This document shows positions 34,015 to 48,227 of a DNA stretch of 64,000 bases, piece by piece. The notes below the pieces were generated by a model, which worked only from the letters and a program-made list of their open reading frames with translations, did not search any database and was not told where the DNA came from. The stretch's first letter is position 1; every line of letters begins with the position of its first letter. This DNA comes from Pardosa pseudoannulata (taxonomy: Eukaryota; Arthropoda; Arachnida; Araneae; Lycosidae), in the NCBI GenBank assembly GCA_032207245.1, contig CM063508.1, positions 92,020,495 through 92,084,494 of the forward strand, given 5' to 3'. The position numbers were made by a program, and so were the translations under genes.

Positions 34015-35450
34015 CCTCAAAACATGCGCATGATACTTCGATGAATGATTATCTTTATGAATATTTTAACTGAATTCTTTTATGAACTCATTCTTTGTCA
34101 ACTACTTTTATTGATGATGCATGTTTGACAGTGAAATCTCAGTGAAGAGTAATGGAAGAAAACGAAACACGTGTTATTTTTGCTTATACGACTTTCTCAA
34201 CAACTGTCAAAGACATATGCATGACGAAATGAAATATTATTAATGTCAAAAGAAACTTAATATTTTCCCACTTTTTGTTCCATAATAATGTTCAGTATTT
34301 TTTTACAATGTGTAGCCCATTTGACATTTTTTTTTATTTTTGACGTCATTTAATAATAATATCACACATTGGATTTCAATTTTATAAATGTTTGTGTAGT
34401 CTTTAACACACATGCAATCTAAATGTTTTTACAGCATATTAAGAAAATCTAGTGCTTTATTTTTATTTATCCATACTAAAATAAAAATCAGGAAACAACG
34501 ACAGTAAAATACGCGTAATACTTCTATGACTGACTACCTTTATAAAGTTTTCAGTAAAGACATATTTAGCTGCTTTTGTTAATATACCTTTGACTGTGAA
34601 ATGTCAATCAAGAGAAAGGGAAGAAATCGGAGCAGGTGTCACATCTCCTAGTGCTGCATGGAAGAGACATGTATGAGAGTATCAAGTGTTGATAATGTCA
34701 GTAAAATACGTGTAATACTTCTATGACTGACTATCTTTAGGAATTTTTCAGCAAATACATTTTTATTTGCTTTTGTTAATATACCTTTGACTGTGAAAGG
34801 TCAGTCATAGAAATGGAAGAAAACGGAGCAGGTGTCAGATCTCTTCGTGCTGCATAAGTCCACAACCGTAAAGGGAGAGATCTGCATGACAGTATGAAGT
34901 GTTATTGATGTCAGTAAAATACGTGTAATACTTCTATGACTGACTATCTTTAGGAATTTTTCAGCAAAGACATTTTAGCTGCTTTTGTTGGTGATTGTGC
35001 CTTTGTTGATGACTGTGAAAGGTCAGTCAAGAGAAATGGAAGATAATGATGGACGAAGTCACATCTCTTCGTGCGGCATACGTCCAAAACCGTAGAGGAA
35101 AAGATCTGCCTGACAGTATAGGTGTTATTAATGTCAGTAAAATTTGTGTAATAGTTTTATGACTGACTACCTTTATGAAGTTTTCAGCAAAGTCATTTTT
35201 AGCTGCTTTTGTTGATATACCTTTGACTGTGAAAGGCCAGTCAAGAGATATGGAAGAAAACGGAGGAGGTGTCAAATCTCCTCGAGCGGCATAAGTTCAC
35301 AACCAACCGCAAAGGAAGAGATCTGCATGAGAGTATGAAGTGTTATTAATGTCAAAATAAATTTAGCACTTTCTACTTTGGTTTTGTAATGGCGTACAGT
35401 CTTCTTTCTGGAAGCGTGGCGTCTGATAGCATTAAATAGCAGCACCAAGC
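34015..35450 (+). pseudogene. tandem array of decayed receptor-gene 3' ends
   Basis: Five diverged copies of the last part of receptor gene 1 (TM6 to TM7 region) follow it head to tail. Starts are at about 34024, then 34504, 34701, 34914 and 35137, spacing 197-223 bp. Inner copies end at the codons for INV and restart at the SNIR codons, so the unit covers roughly residues 298-368. The last copy alone keeps the TM7 end and a GAAGCGTGGCGTCTGATAGC match. All copies carry a TGA where the gene has TGC (CTTCTATGACTGAC), so none is coding. Confidence 0.85.
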
Positions 35451-35599
35451 ACTGTAATGACATTTTATATAAGTTTGTATAAATCTGAGACGCATGGATG
35501 TTAAAATTGTACACAGCAAAACTTTTGTTAAATTACTCATACCTTCCTCCCCTCTGAATAAAGGAAATCAAAACTAACAATATCCTTCTATCTCTGATT

Positions 35600-35880
35600 A
35601 GCTTTTGAAAATTTTGTCTGAAATATTATCAGCTGTTTTAGTTCATTATGCAAGTATGACAGGCAAAGAAATCAAGAAAATATGGAAAGAAAAGTAGCAA
35701 ATTTAAACTCAGGAGACATTCCCCCATAACTGTGAAAGAAGAGATTTTCATGGCACTATAAGTATTATTAATGAACAGAGAAATTTAAAATTTTCCGTTT
35801 TAGATTCCATAATATCGGACAATTTGTTTAAAAAATTATTATTACAGTGTACAACCCGACAATGCTAAATAACAGAACAA
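35600..35880 (+). pseudogene. further decayed receptor 3' end
   Basis: A sixth, more diverged copy. It aligns by phrases such as AACTGTGAAAGAAGAGATT, AGTATTATTAATG, TTTAGATTCCATAAT and TACAACCCGACAATGC to the end of receptor gene 1. Frameshifted and full of stops. Confidence 0.6.
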
Positions 35881-36063
35881 ACTACTGGAAGGGAATTTTT
35901 TAACCATTTTTATAGTCTTTAACACTACAGGTAAGTTAAAATTATTTGTCACATACTAAAAGAATATGGTATTTTCCGATAAAAAAATCTTCAAAATCAA
36001 GTTTTTTTCGATTAATCCCAAAATTAAAAATTCCGTACAGTTTAGAATAACCTAGTTCTCAAT

Positions 36064-36770
36064 TATTTATTACGATTCTAACTTGCAATTTGTATTTAGT
36101 ATCATCCTATGCAGAAATATATTTGCATAATGTATACAAACTGAAAAATATAATAAACTTTCCCGTGAAACATCTTTTGAAATCTGTATTAGAAATTGAA
36201 CTGTATATTAATTTTTAACTAAGTATCTTTTATCAGCTATTTATTACGATTCTAACTTACAAATTGTATTTAGTATCATCCTATGCAGAAATATATTTGC
36301 ACAATGTATACAAACTGTAAAATATAATAAACTTACCTGTGAAACATCTTTTGAAATCTGTATTAGAAATTGAACTGTATATTAATTTTTAACTAAGTAT
36401 CTTTTATCAGCTATTTATTACGATTCTAACTTACAAATTGTATATAGTATCATTCTATGCAGAAATATATTTGCACAATGTATACAAACTGTAAAATATA
36501 ATAAACTTACCAGTGAAACATCTTTTGAAATCTGTATTAGAAATTGAACTGTATATTAATTTTTAACTAAGTATCTTTCATCAGTTATTTATTACGATTC
36601 TAACTTACAAATTGTTTTCAGTTTCATCATTTGGTCAAATATATTTACACAATATATAAAAAAATCAAAAAATATAATTAACATACTCCCAAAACAACTT
36701 TTGAAATACACACTAGAAATTGTATATAAACTTGTAACTAAATATCTTTTATTCTGTGAATTAAAAATCT
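36064..36770 (+). repeat. 174-bp AT-rich satellite, 3 copies plus a decayed fourth
   Basis: Units start with ATTTATTACGATTCTAAC at 36064, 36239, 36413 and 36587. The first three are very similar and the fourth is diverged. Non-coding. Confidence 0.9.
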
Positions 36771-37209
36771 CAAATTTATCTAAGATTTCAAAAAGGAAAG
36801 ATTTCAAAATTCTCAAGAAATTTAAAATAACAAATATGTTATAAAATAAGATTATTGCTTAATAATATTGACGTTTATGAAATCAAAAAATATATTGAGC
36901 TTAATTTTGATGCAAAATTTAGCTTTTAATTAACATATTTTTCAAGTTATATCAGAAAATAAATTTCCTTTTTATATTTGACATATATATTTTTGTTATA
37001 TATTATTTCAAATGACAATATTAGTAGTTTTTTTAAATTATAATCTCATTTAAAGACCTCGTAAACATTTTGTTATAAAAAGAAAAGATATTAAGAAGAT
37101 TCATTGGAAAAAGTTGTTATAACGGAGATATTTTAGTTGGAAAGGTACTAAGCCGCTTAATAAAAGTGACATTATATGTCAAAATTACCAGAAATATCGG
37201 CAACCTATA

Positions 37210-38800
<1,591 letters not shown>

Positions 38801-39296
38801 GCTAAAGTGCCACATTCATTTAAAAGATTAATATATTCGTTTATTTCAATAAGACTACAGATAACTTTATATTTGATCGATAAAAAAATTACTAATGAAA
38901 ACAGAAGCATAAGAAACAGAACGTGCAATAGGAAAATTTATAATAGACGTACTGGTGTCTTTTGTTAAACAAGAACAATTAAAGAATGTGAAAAAATGAA
39001 AAGAAATTATCATTGTTTATTATATTCGTGATCATAATTATTTCAATAATGGATACATTAATATCAATAATTGAAACTAAATCCTGATTATAATTAATTT
39101 TAGATGGATAATATTTTGTGGATATAATGATATTAAATAATAATATCAGCTATATACAAATTATCGTCATGGCTGTTGTATGTATGTAAATTTATATTTT
39201 GTATTACAGACAACAACAACGGTGAGTATAATTTGCAAGTACCTGAGTTTATATACATATATACAATATTTACATATTTTAATACATAATCATATT
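38801..39296. other. AT-rich intergenic sequence
   Basis: No coding region seen. Confidence 0.45.
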
Positions 39297-39385
39297 TGGT
39301 TTTGAGCACTACGGTCAACTTTTTTGCTACAAAATGATGATGAGACCGGAACCTACCGCTTAAAGCGGATTCCGAAAAGTTAGGA
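39297..39385 (-). mobile_element. tRNA-derived SINE (family A), truncated
   Basis: In reverse complement it matches the family body (CGGAATCCGCTTTAAGCGGTAGG) and the GTAGTGCTCAAAACCAAA tail. The tRNA-like head is lost. Confidence 0.75.
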
Positions 39386-39403
39386 ACAAATAGGAAGTTG
39401 GGT

Positions 39404-39407
<4 letters not shown>

Positions 39408-39452
<45 letters not shown>

Positions 39453-39482
39453 TGTGTGTATGTATGTATATATATATGTATC

Positions 39483-39517
<35 letters not shown>

Positions 39518-39526
39518 ATATGTATG

Positions 39527-39573
<47 letters not shown>

Positions 39574-39716
39574 GTGTGTATGTATATGTATGTATATATA
39601 TGTATGTATGTATATATATATATATATGTATCTATGTATATATATATGTATGTATATGTATGTATCTATGTATATATATATGTATATATATATATATGTA
39701 TATATACATATATATA
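39408..39716 (+). repeat. compound TA/TATG microsatellite
   Basis: Mix of (TA)n, GTATGTATATATAT and TGTATC motifs. ORFs in it are artefacts. Confidence 0.97.
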
Positions 39717-39769
39717 ATATTACGTTTAGGTATAATTAATATGTGTGCATATAGATATATATTATAATG

Positions 39770-40374
39770 AATTTCTTTATATTAGCTTTCCAGCTAGAGA
39801 CTTCACCTTCTGCTTTTAGAACAGCAAAGAATAGCAGACCCGTCCGAATGCTTAAACTACGCTCATCGTTACCTTATGACAGAACCTTCTTTCGAACAGA
39901 ATAGAACGATAAATAGGTGATTGTTATCTGTGGACCATCTCCGTCAGTCTGAGAATTATGTTAGGGTGCAGGTGAAGTGTCACCAGTTTCCATTTCAACG
40001 ACATCCCAAAAAAAGAGTCTCCCCCGAGAGAAACCCCCTATAATGTAAGCGAAGCACCGAGGTTTTCTTCCTTTGTGCTAGAATGCTTGGCCAGTGACAT
40101 CGATTAATGATGTTCTACGGATTTGTCACACTTCTCTCGATTAAGATCTTACATGAATGCCTCGCCTATACATGTCCGGCTAATAGCTAGTTTCACAAAA
40201 CCGCAACAGTGCCCAACTACATCATCAACGAGGTGTCCAAAAGCTTTGAAGAAAATTGACGAGCAGACGTTGGCATAAAAAGACCGAAGTCTTTAGCCCA
40301 GGGATATTTTTATGTCATGCCAACTCAATTTCATTAGTCTAATGCAAATAGCGTTACTAGTAATATGGGGGAGT
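39770..40374. other. GC-richer unassigned block
   Basis: Base composition differs from its AT-rich surroundings. Both strands show broken frames with many stops, suggesting an old mobile-element remnant, but no motif is recognised. Confidence 0.35.
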
Positions 40375-41215
40375 ACGCGACATCCAAAACATAACGGGTT
40401 ATCACCTGGAAAAGAAACCACGGAAAAGACAATAAAAAATATTGTATTTGAAGAGGTGGTGAGGTATAGTGAGGTAAGCGTTATGACCCTAATCTCTTTC
40501 TTAATATTTAAATTAAATTTGGCTTTTCGCCGACTTATGTTTAAGTCTTAAAGTAAAAAAACACAATACATATTAAAAAAGGAAGGGAGAAATTATTATC
40601 GAATTAAAGGAATTTATTAAGAAATTAAGATGAAATAAAAAAAATAATTAATAGAAACCAATTGACTGAACATTTAAAATGATAAAAATTAAAAAAGAAA
40701 GGAGAAAACAAAAAATATTCACTTATAGTGACAGCAAAACGAAAACTACGGAGAACGCAACTTCGGGTTCATCTTCTTTTCATGGAGTCCAGATTTCTCC
40801 TCTGCATTCATCCTGGCTGCTGAGCATCAAGTAAAGTGTATAAACTTTGGCTGCTAGGATGAAAACCGAAACCCTGGCTTTCTCATCGACATTCTTTTTT
40901 CCTGGCGGCGAGGTAGAAAATCGCGAAACACAGCACTAAAAACACGCCAATGTGTGGAGTGGGGATATGTCATATCTTAAAAAGAGTGAATTTATAAGAC
41001 TATTGAAGCCCAGCACTCGCCAAGGAGAACACCAAATGACGCTTTTGGTATGTGTGATGTCATCTTGGACACGTGTGATTGAAATTCCTGAGCTTCTCAT
41101 ATTTAAAAAAAGTAACTTTTTGTCTCACAAATATATATTGGGAGCTTGGAAGATACAAACAGGGTATTTTTGTTTAAGGCAAACTTCATAGTATTAAACG
41201 AAACGAAACGGAACG
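40375..41215 (+). repeat. interspersed repeat, copy 1
   Basis: It aligns over about 800 bp with 45890-46690. Shared blocks include TTAATATTTAAATTAAATTT, AAGAAAGGAGAAAACAAAAA, GATATGTCATATC and CGCCAAGGAGAAC with GGTATGTGTGATGTCATC. No coding capacity. Class unknown. Confidence 0.8.
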
Positions 41216-41216
41216 T

Positions 41217-41812
41217 TGTGACAAGTAACATGAGAACTAGAGGGCATGGCCTAGGTAGTTCTGTTGCTAATTCTTCCTATGAGATCCTGTGAGCATAGGG
41301 GTCACTTTGGTCCGATCGAGTTCCCCCGTGAGTTTAACCGATATCGTCTTGTGGAGAGGAGCTATTAGAGTCCTCTCCCCCCCCCAACTCGTCTTTTCGT
41401 ACCTATCTAGTACGATTGGGAAAAGTGAATTTTCTGTAAAGATCAAGAGAAAACTCACAGATCACTGAGTTCTTGTTCCACCCCATATTACCCTATTTCG
41501 AGCGGGTCTGTTTCAGTTAGATTTAGTTTGAATAGCAGTGAACAACTAGGTGACGTGAACAACTAGGAACCGAAGAGTGGTTAATTTGAGTAGACTATTT
41601 GCTCCGCCGTGAGATCTCCAGAGAAGTTATAAGAAGGTACCCGAACTCTTAGTCCAACGCTTGTTTTGAAATAATAATCCAATCTTGCAGTATCATTTTC
41701 ACTGTATATTTCAATGCCATTTAACGAATTGTGAATACTTAGTTAGAATTATTTGTGTTTGTAATAAAGATTTTAGTCTGTACATTCGCTTGTCCTTGAG
41801 AAAAAGCGACAA
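41217..41812 (+). mobile_element. possible solo LTR
   Basis: TGTGACAAG at 41217 starts exactly where the neighbouring repeat family diverges (after GAACGT). The block ends near AAAAGCGACA. AATAAAG lies about 50 bp before that end. GC-richer than the flanks and without an ORF. No target duplication found. Confidence 0.35.
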
Positions 41813-42412
41813 TTTCTTTCTTGAATGACAACCTGAACTGCATTTTAACTGTAGATCTTATGTTGTAAGTATATACAGCAATGGCGTCTTAGAATCTTGA
41901 TTAATGGGAAAAATATCTCCTCTTTACGAACTATTAGCTATTGACAGACTTGTTTTGAGTTTTGTGAAAGAGTCAAAATTTGAAATTGGATTAAATTGCA
42001 CAGATATGTTTCGGTAAACCAAATAAGAACAGGTAGTACGTGTTTAAAATTTATATGTATAACATACATATGTATGTATGTTCGTTTAGCAATAAAATTA
42101 ATCCAACATGGAAATCCTGGAATACACATAACAGACGTTGACAAACAAACATTTTTATTTTCTTCTTGAAACATCATTATGACTGCACTTACGCGAATGG
42201 CAACAAGATAAATCGAATATAGCTTGTTGCCATTCTCGGGAAATACCGTAAAAGCTACACGTGAATGTTATTACTCAAATGGTAGCATTGTACTCAACTC
42301 CGCTCTCACGATATTTACCTTTTAAACTTCTGTTTGATGACTCTATAATTTCATTTTTATGTTCATATACACATGCTACCCATAAGTCAAGGCCAAAGAA
42401 GTGACAATATCC
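41813..42412. other. intergenic sequence
   Basis: No gene recognised. Confidence 0.4.
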
Positions 42413-42536
42413 CAATATGTATATACATGTGACACTATGTATATACATGTATATATAGTGACAATATGTATATACATGTATATATAGTGACAATATGTAT
42501 ATACATGTATATATATGTACATATATATGTACATAT
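42413..42536 (+). repeat. 29-bp minisatellite
   Basis: Three to four copies of a unit containing GTGACAATATGTATATACAT; GTGAC starts are at 42429, 42458 and 42487. Confidence 0.9.
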
Positions 42537-43183
42537 ATCATTGTAACAATCCCAACAAAACAAAGAGATGAATTTCGAATTCAATAAGTAATCGCTATAA
42601 TTTTTTAGCATTACATGTGCATATGCATCTATGCATCTGATGTATGTATGTATAAAGAATGCATTAAATACACTTTACATGATTAATGCCTTCATTCTGA
42701 AAAATAGCTTGTTCAGTTTCCCTCTAGAACACTTTAAAATTCTCAGACTTCATCTTTATTTCTTCTTTATTCACTCATTCTGTCAATAATGCATTTATTA
42801 TACGAAATACTGTTCGTCTAAAATAAAATATTTTAGATGTATAAAACGTCTGTGACAGACATACATTTTTGGCAGCTGATTTAGAGTTCAGTGCACTTGT
42901 GTCAGTGTATTTCGAGTGCATAAATGAAAAATTCTATTTCACTATTCTCTACGTACAAATATCTTTCATTGTATTATTCATGACAGGGTGTTGTAAATTT
43001 TTTCTCTTTCCTTATACAAACAATGACTAATACATGCAGTGATCTCTATAGGAGTAAAAATTTTGTGTCATATTTTTTCTTTTGAATAGAGTATATTTTA
43101 TTAAAATAAATGAATTGAATTTAAAGGCATGATTGTATATTTAACTACAACTAAAACAATATATTTATTCATGACTTAGTTAT
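42537..43183. other. intergenic sequence
   Basis: AT-rich, no gene recognised. Confidence 0.45.
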
Positions 43184-43569
43184 TAATGCTGATATTGATG
43201 ACTATGTCCTCTTTAACCTCATTATTAGAAAACTATTCATTAGAAAAACTGTGTAAAAGATTAGAGAGTCCTACATCCTAAAATAACTGCGAATGTTTCC
43301 AAGTTTGGCAAATAAACTTTGTCGCCGAAATTGGCGATACATCGCTACATTTGAGAGCAAAACTGATTTGATGTTTTAATGCTGATATTGATGACTATAT
43401 CCTCTTTAACCTCATTATTAGAAAACTATTCATTAGAAAAACTGTGTAAAGGATTAGAGAGTCCTACATCCTAAAATAACTGCGGATGTTTCCAAGTTTG
43501 GCAAATAAACTTTGTCGCCGAAATTGGCTATATATCGCTAAATTTGAGAGCAAAATTGATTTGATGTAT
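43184..43569 (+). repeat. 193-bp tandem duplication, two near-identical copies
   Basis: Copies start at 43184 and 43377 with TAATGCTGATATTGATGAC. They differ at only a handful of positions, so the event is recent. Confidence 0.95.
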
Positions 43570-44365
43570 CAATGTAAAAGATAAAGAATAAAAAAAATAT
43601 ATATTTGTATACTTTTAATTTGTAAAATATATATTTTCATACTGTTTGCTTTTTTAGCTTGCACTATTTACGATTATAAGTTTCTTTTCTATAGAGAGTA
43701 CAGAGAAAATGATCTGGGGGTTGTAGGGTATTTGTCCCCCACAAAGGCACGCTACACCGAGTTATACACACACACACACACATATATATATATAATATTT
43801 TAACCCAAAACTAACTTAACTGTAACTGCATTAAAAATAAATATCTGGTGATTTTACCCCTAAAATTGCCACCTTTGGCGAGACTCCTTTTTTTTTCTTT
43901 TATAATTGTAGAAACCTTGCATTTCACTACAACTAATTCTTTCTCAGATCAACTATTTTTATAGAACTCATCTACGTAACTTAGTCTCGCTACTTGCGCT
44001 TCATCGTATAACGAATTATTAATTTAATGGCTGGTTTACACCCCTACATAATTGTATGTAAACATTTTGGTGAGCAAAAGCTGCATAGAAGAAGTGTCTC
44101 AACATTTTTATATCCAAATTTTCGCGTCTTCTTCATATAGCCTGATGGTAGCACTGTATCTAGTGTGAATATCATTTTTCATTTGTGGTGGGTACCCATT
44201 TTACACACACACACACATCTCAGGGAGTGAGGAAACCTGTGTTGAATCGAGGGTGCTGCAGTCAGCCACCGATGCCAGAGTCACCTTTGTAGTTGCTGTT
44301 AAAACGTCGTCAAAGATTGTCATGTCTAATTCCGCCCTATTTTCCATATTTGAAATATTTTATTT
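43570..44365. other. intergenic sequence with CA microsatellites
   Basis: Short (CA)n runs near 43767 and 44205. No gene recognised. Confidence 0.45.
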
Positions 44366-44366
44366 G

Positions 44367-44369
<3 letters not shown>

Positions 44370-44414
<45 letters not shown>

Positions 44415-44453
44415 ATATATATATGTATGTATATATATATATATATATGTATG

Positions 44454-44484
<31 letters not shown>

Positions 44485-44503
44485 GTATATATATGTATGT
44501 ATA

Positions 44504-44580
<77 letters not shown>

Positions 44581-44739
44581 ATATATATGTGTATGTATGT
44601 ATCCTAATATATATACATATATATGTACACGTATATGTATGTACATATATATATATATATATAAATATGTATATATATATGTATGTATATATATGTATAT
44701 ATACATATATATTATATAAATATGTATATATATATATAT

Positions 44740-44826
<87 letters not shown>
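44370..44826. repeat. compound TA/TATG/CA microsatellite
   Basis: Long (TA)n with TGTATG and CACACA blocks. All Ile-Tyr ORFs here are artefacts. Confidence 0.97.
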
Positions 44827-44830
<4 letters not shown>

Positions 44831-44939
44831 AAATCTAAGGGACACATCTTTATATATTAAGTAGAAATGATGCATACCTTAATGGGTTAATATCATGGGC
44901 TAATATAAACTACAGTTAACTTGACCGAGAGATATGTAT

Positions 44940-45176
44940 TTAACCCCTTGAAGACTAGCAGGTAAATGTTATACTAGTCGAATGTTGTGAAAACCATTGC
45001 CGTTTAACGCTATCTAGTAATTAAATTTAGTATTTAAAAATTCAATTAAAAGCTCCGGTCTCTGATTACGCATACACGATGTTGATCTCTCAATATCAAC
45101 AGGAGCTTATTGTGTGGGCTGGTAAGAGTGGAATCAATGAGTCACGTCTATGAGACGGTGATCGCGAACGAGTTAA
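44940..45176. mobile_element. possible TTAA-flanked (piggyBac-like) miniature element
   Basis: The left end is TTAACCCCTTGAAGAC and the right end is CGCGAACGAGTTAA. Both are bounded by TTAA, the piggyBac target. The inverted similarity of the two ends is weak (TTAAC(C/T)C) and there is no coding region. Confidence 0.35.
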
Positions 45177-45274
45177 CATATGTAAACATTTCTACCGTTA
45201 CAGATACTTGATATTACAGACTGTTGTTTCTAAAGCCATTCCTGTAGCTGTTTGACCACTGTCAACACTATTGT

Positions 45275-45656
45275 TTTTTTCAACGCAGCAGGCGATACAG
45301 ACATTTGCTTAGCATCTATACAAGGCTGCTAAGTTGTTACCCATTTAGCACGACCCACGCAGCATGTGTAGCTTAAGGTATGCTACGGACGCGAGTAAGA
45401 TTACCCCCGCTGGGTCCTCGTAATTTAGAAGCAGGGGCCAAGCAGAAGACCCCTAGGCTTGGCCCTGTCGCCCCCAGAGGTATCGACTTGGTATCGATTA
45501 TTTCACTCGGAGGACTTTGTTACCATGAAAATATTTTACGTGCCCCAGTGACCTTTAACGAATAAGGCGGATCTTAGGGCGGTTCCAGACCCGAACCCGC
45601 AACCTTTCAGTTAAGAGTTCGCTGTCTTACCGACTGAGCTACCACGGCTCATTGTG
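45275..45656 (-). mobile_element. tRNA-derived SINE (family B)
   Basis: The minus-strand head has a GTAGCTCAGTCGGTAAGAC A box and a CGGGTTCGGGTCTGG B-box region, then the family B body. It is flanked by the 11-bp target duplication AACACTATTGT (45264-45274 and 45657-45667). Confidence 0.9.
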
Positions 45657-45889
45657 AACACTATTGTATCCCGTCTAAAAGGATATTATGTACTTAGCAA
45701 CTCAGATTTATTTAGTAACTCATATTAATCCTACCTAAACGAATTCAAAGCATTTGTTCTTAAAAATTAGGCATACGTGCAAGGGGAAATGCAGTCTAAA
45801 AGGATATAAATTATGGACCTGCATGCTGATGGTTTGAGAACATAATAATTCCTATACTGGAAAGTGGGGTTTCTATGGGGAACTAGGAC

Positions 45890-46690
45890 TCGAGGAAAAC
45901 ATAAAAAGGTTTGTACCTGAAAAAGAAACCCATAGGAAAAGCAATAAAAAAGTATATTATTTGAGTGGGTGATGTATAGTAGAAATACGCGTTATGTTCT
46001 TACCCCGATATTTAATATTTAAATTAAATTTGACTTTTCGTGGACTTAAATTTAAATCTTAAAGGAAGAACACAACAGGCATTAAAAAAAAAGGAGAGGA
46101 GAAGTTACTGAATTAATGGATTTTATTGATTATTAAAATGAAATTTAAAAAAATTAATAGAAGCAAATTGATTTCTTTTTTTTTAAATGATAAAAATTAA
46201 TAAAAAGAAAGGAGAAAACAAAAATGGATTAAAAATAAGACAATTATGGAGGACGGAACTCCGAGTTCCTCTTCTTTTCACGGGATCCAGGTCTATCCCT
46301 CTCCTCCATCCTGTCTGTCCGGATGAGAACCGCCAGTCTGGAAAGCTCATCAAAATTCCTTGTGTCTGGCGACACGGTGGAAAATCGCCAAGCGCAGAAC
46401 TAAAACATGCCAATGTATGGAGACGGGATATGTCATATCATGAAAAGGGCGAATTTATAAAACTATTGCAACGCAGCGCTCGCCAAGGAGAACGCCAAAG
46501 TGACGCTCTTGGTATGTGTGATGTCATCTGATTGAAAATCCAGAGCGGCTTATGCGATAGAAAAAATAGATTTTTCGACTCACCAACGTGATAATTGGGA
46601 GCTTGGCAGGGAAGTTACAAACAGGGAATTTTAAGGGAAGATTATAGAATTAAACTAAGCTAATGGAACGGAATAAAAATTAAGGAAATG
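45890..46690 (+). repeat. interspersed repeat, copy 2
   Basis: Pairs with 40375-41215. The 114-codon ORF at 46187 lies inside it, is not conserved as a frame in the other copy, and is not called a gene. Confidence 0.8.
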
Positions 46691-48227
46691 GAACGTTATT
46701 ACAATCCCGGAATGGTTTAAGGATATATACCGGAAAGAGGTGAAGAGCTAGTCTTGAGTCTCTCCGAAATCCATCCATACACAACACTATCTCGCTCTCC
46801 TTAGCAGGAAACAACAAAGGTCTCATTACACCACAAGATAACAAGACGTCTCATCATATTCACTGAAAAACATTTTTGACTTCTTTACAGTTCTTCCTTG
46901 AGAGAGAAATCTGGGAGAAATAGTCACCATCGAATTGAAGAAGTTTAGGGTATAATACAACAATCATAAAAACGTACAACTTCTTCACAGAAAATTAAAA
47001 GATCATTATTCATTTAAAAATAATATTTCAGAGAAATTCACATCGTTTAAATTGTCGTCAGCAAACCTGCTCAGCTATCATTTAACAATTTTATCTGCAT
47101 TTAAAAACTTAATAAAATGTACTTTCTTATAAATCCGTATTTAATATTTTATTATATTGTTCATTCAATCATAATACAAAGGATCAGCAAAAACTTTTAA
47201 ATTAGTAAATGAAACAACGAGATTTCTCAACGTCTTTTAAATTTAGCATTAAATGAAAAAAATATGTTCCTTGTTAATTAACAGCATTATCTTACAAATC
47301 ATTTTACTGCAAAATATGTCATCATCAATAATTTTTTTTAAATTCAGTAGTTATTTTCAGTGGTCTAGTCCCTATACTTCAGGATTGAAAAATCCCGTGC
47401 TTCAAAAGAACATAATGGGAATTTTGCGAAAGGGCATTAAAGATTTTCGGAATGCAATAAATCTATTTACCTTTAGGGTACAATTTGAATCATTTCAATG
47501 CTTTGTTAAATTCTCGGATTTTGTACGCTTGCATTTTGTTTTTAATCACCTGGTTATAAGATATCAGTTGAATCATTCTTGTTTTTTAAATATGGATATT
47601 TTTTACAGCTTTTAAAAACACTCAAAAAATACGACGACAGGGCAAAAAACAAAATTGTGCTTATGGTGTGAAATATAAAATACCGTGGGTAGAAAGTACT
47701 TTAAATTGAAATTACTTTACAATATATTGAGAGATTCAGTATTTATAAGGTATATTTAACTTTAAATTTTTTTTTGATTGAATAAAATTTTGAAATTAGA
47801 AATATTTTCAGTAAATTTTTATTTATATTATTTGGAAATTTATAGAGTACGGAAATAAGGAATTCAAAAACAAATCTAAAACATTTGTTAGAGATTCAAA
47901 TGATGTATTGCCCTTTTTAGTTATTTCTGTATAGATGAAATTACTATTTTTTTCTTTCCTGTTAAATAAATACATCATACTAGCGAATGAAAAGTATTAT
48001 AGATAAAAATCTCATTAATTTGAAATTTTATTATCAAATGCCATAGCTGTATTATTATTCTTATAAATTGTTTTACGAATGAGGTGAAAAATTTCTCTAG
48101 TCCTTGAAATGAACTATGTTACTGTAAAATCTAAAGTTATGGTTAGGCCTAGAAACTTAAAAAATTATTATTGAAAATAAAGAAATTTAAAAGAGTTTAT
48201 AATGAAAAACTTTTATATGGAAAAATA

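Noticed and set aside
34504..35450. Receptor 3'-end copies as alternative 3' exons
   Set aside because: Every copy carries an in-frame TGA at the same place plus frameshifts, and the parent gene is complete without them.
46187..46531. 114-codon ORF (and the 79-codon ORF at 40952)
   Set aside because: Both lie in the 800-bp repeat family and are not conserved as one frame between copies.
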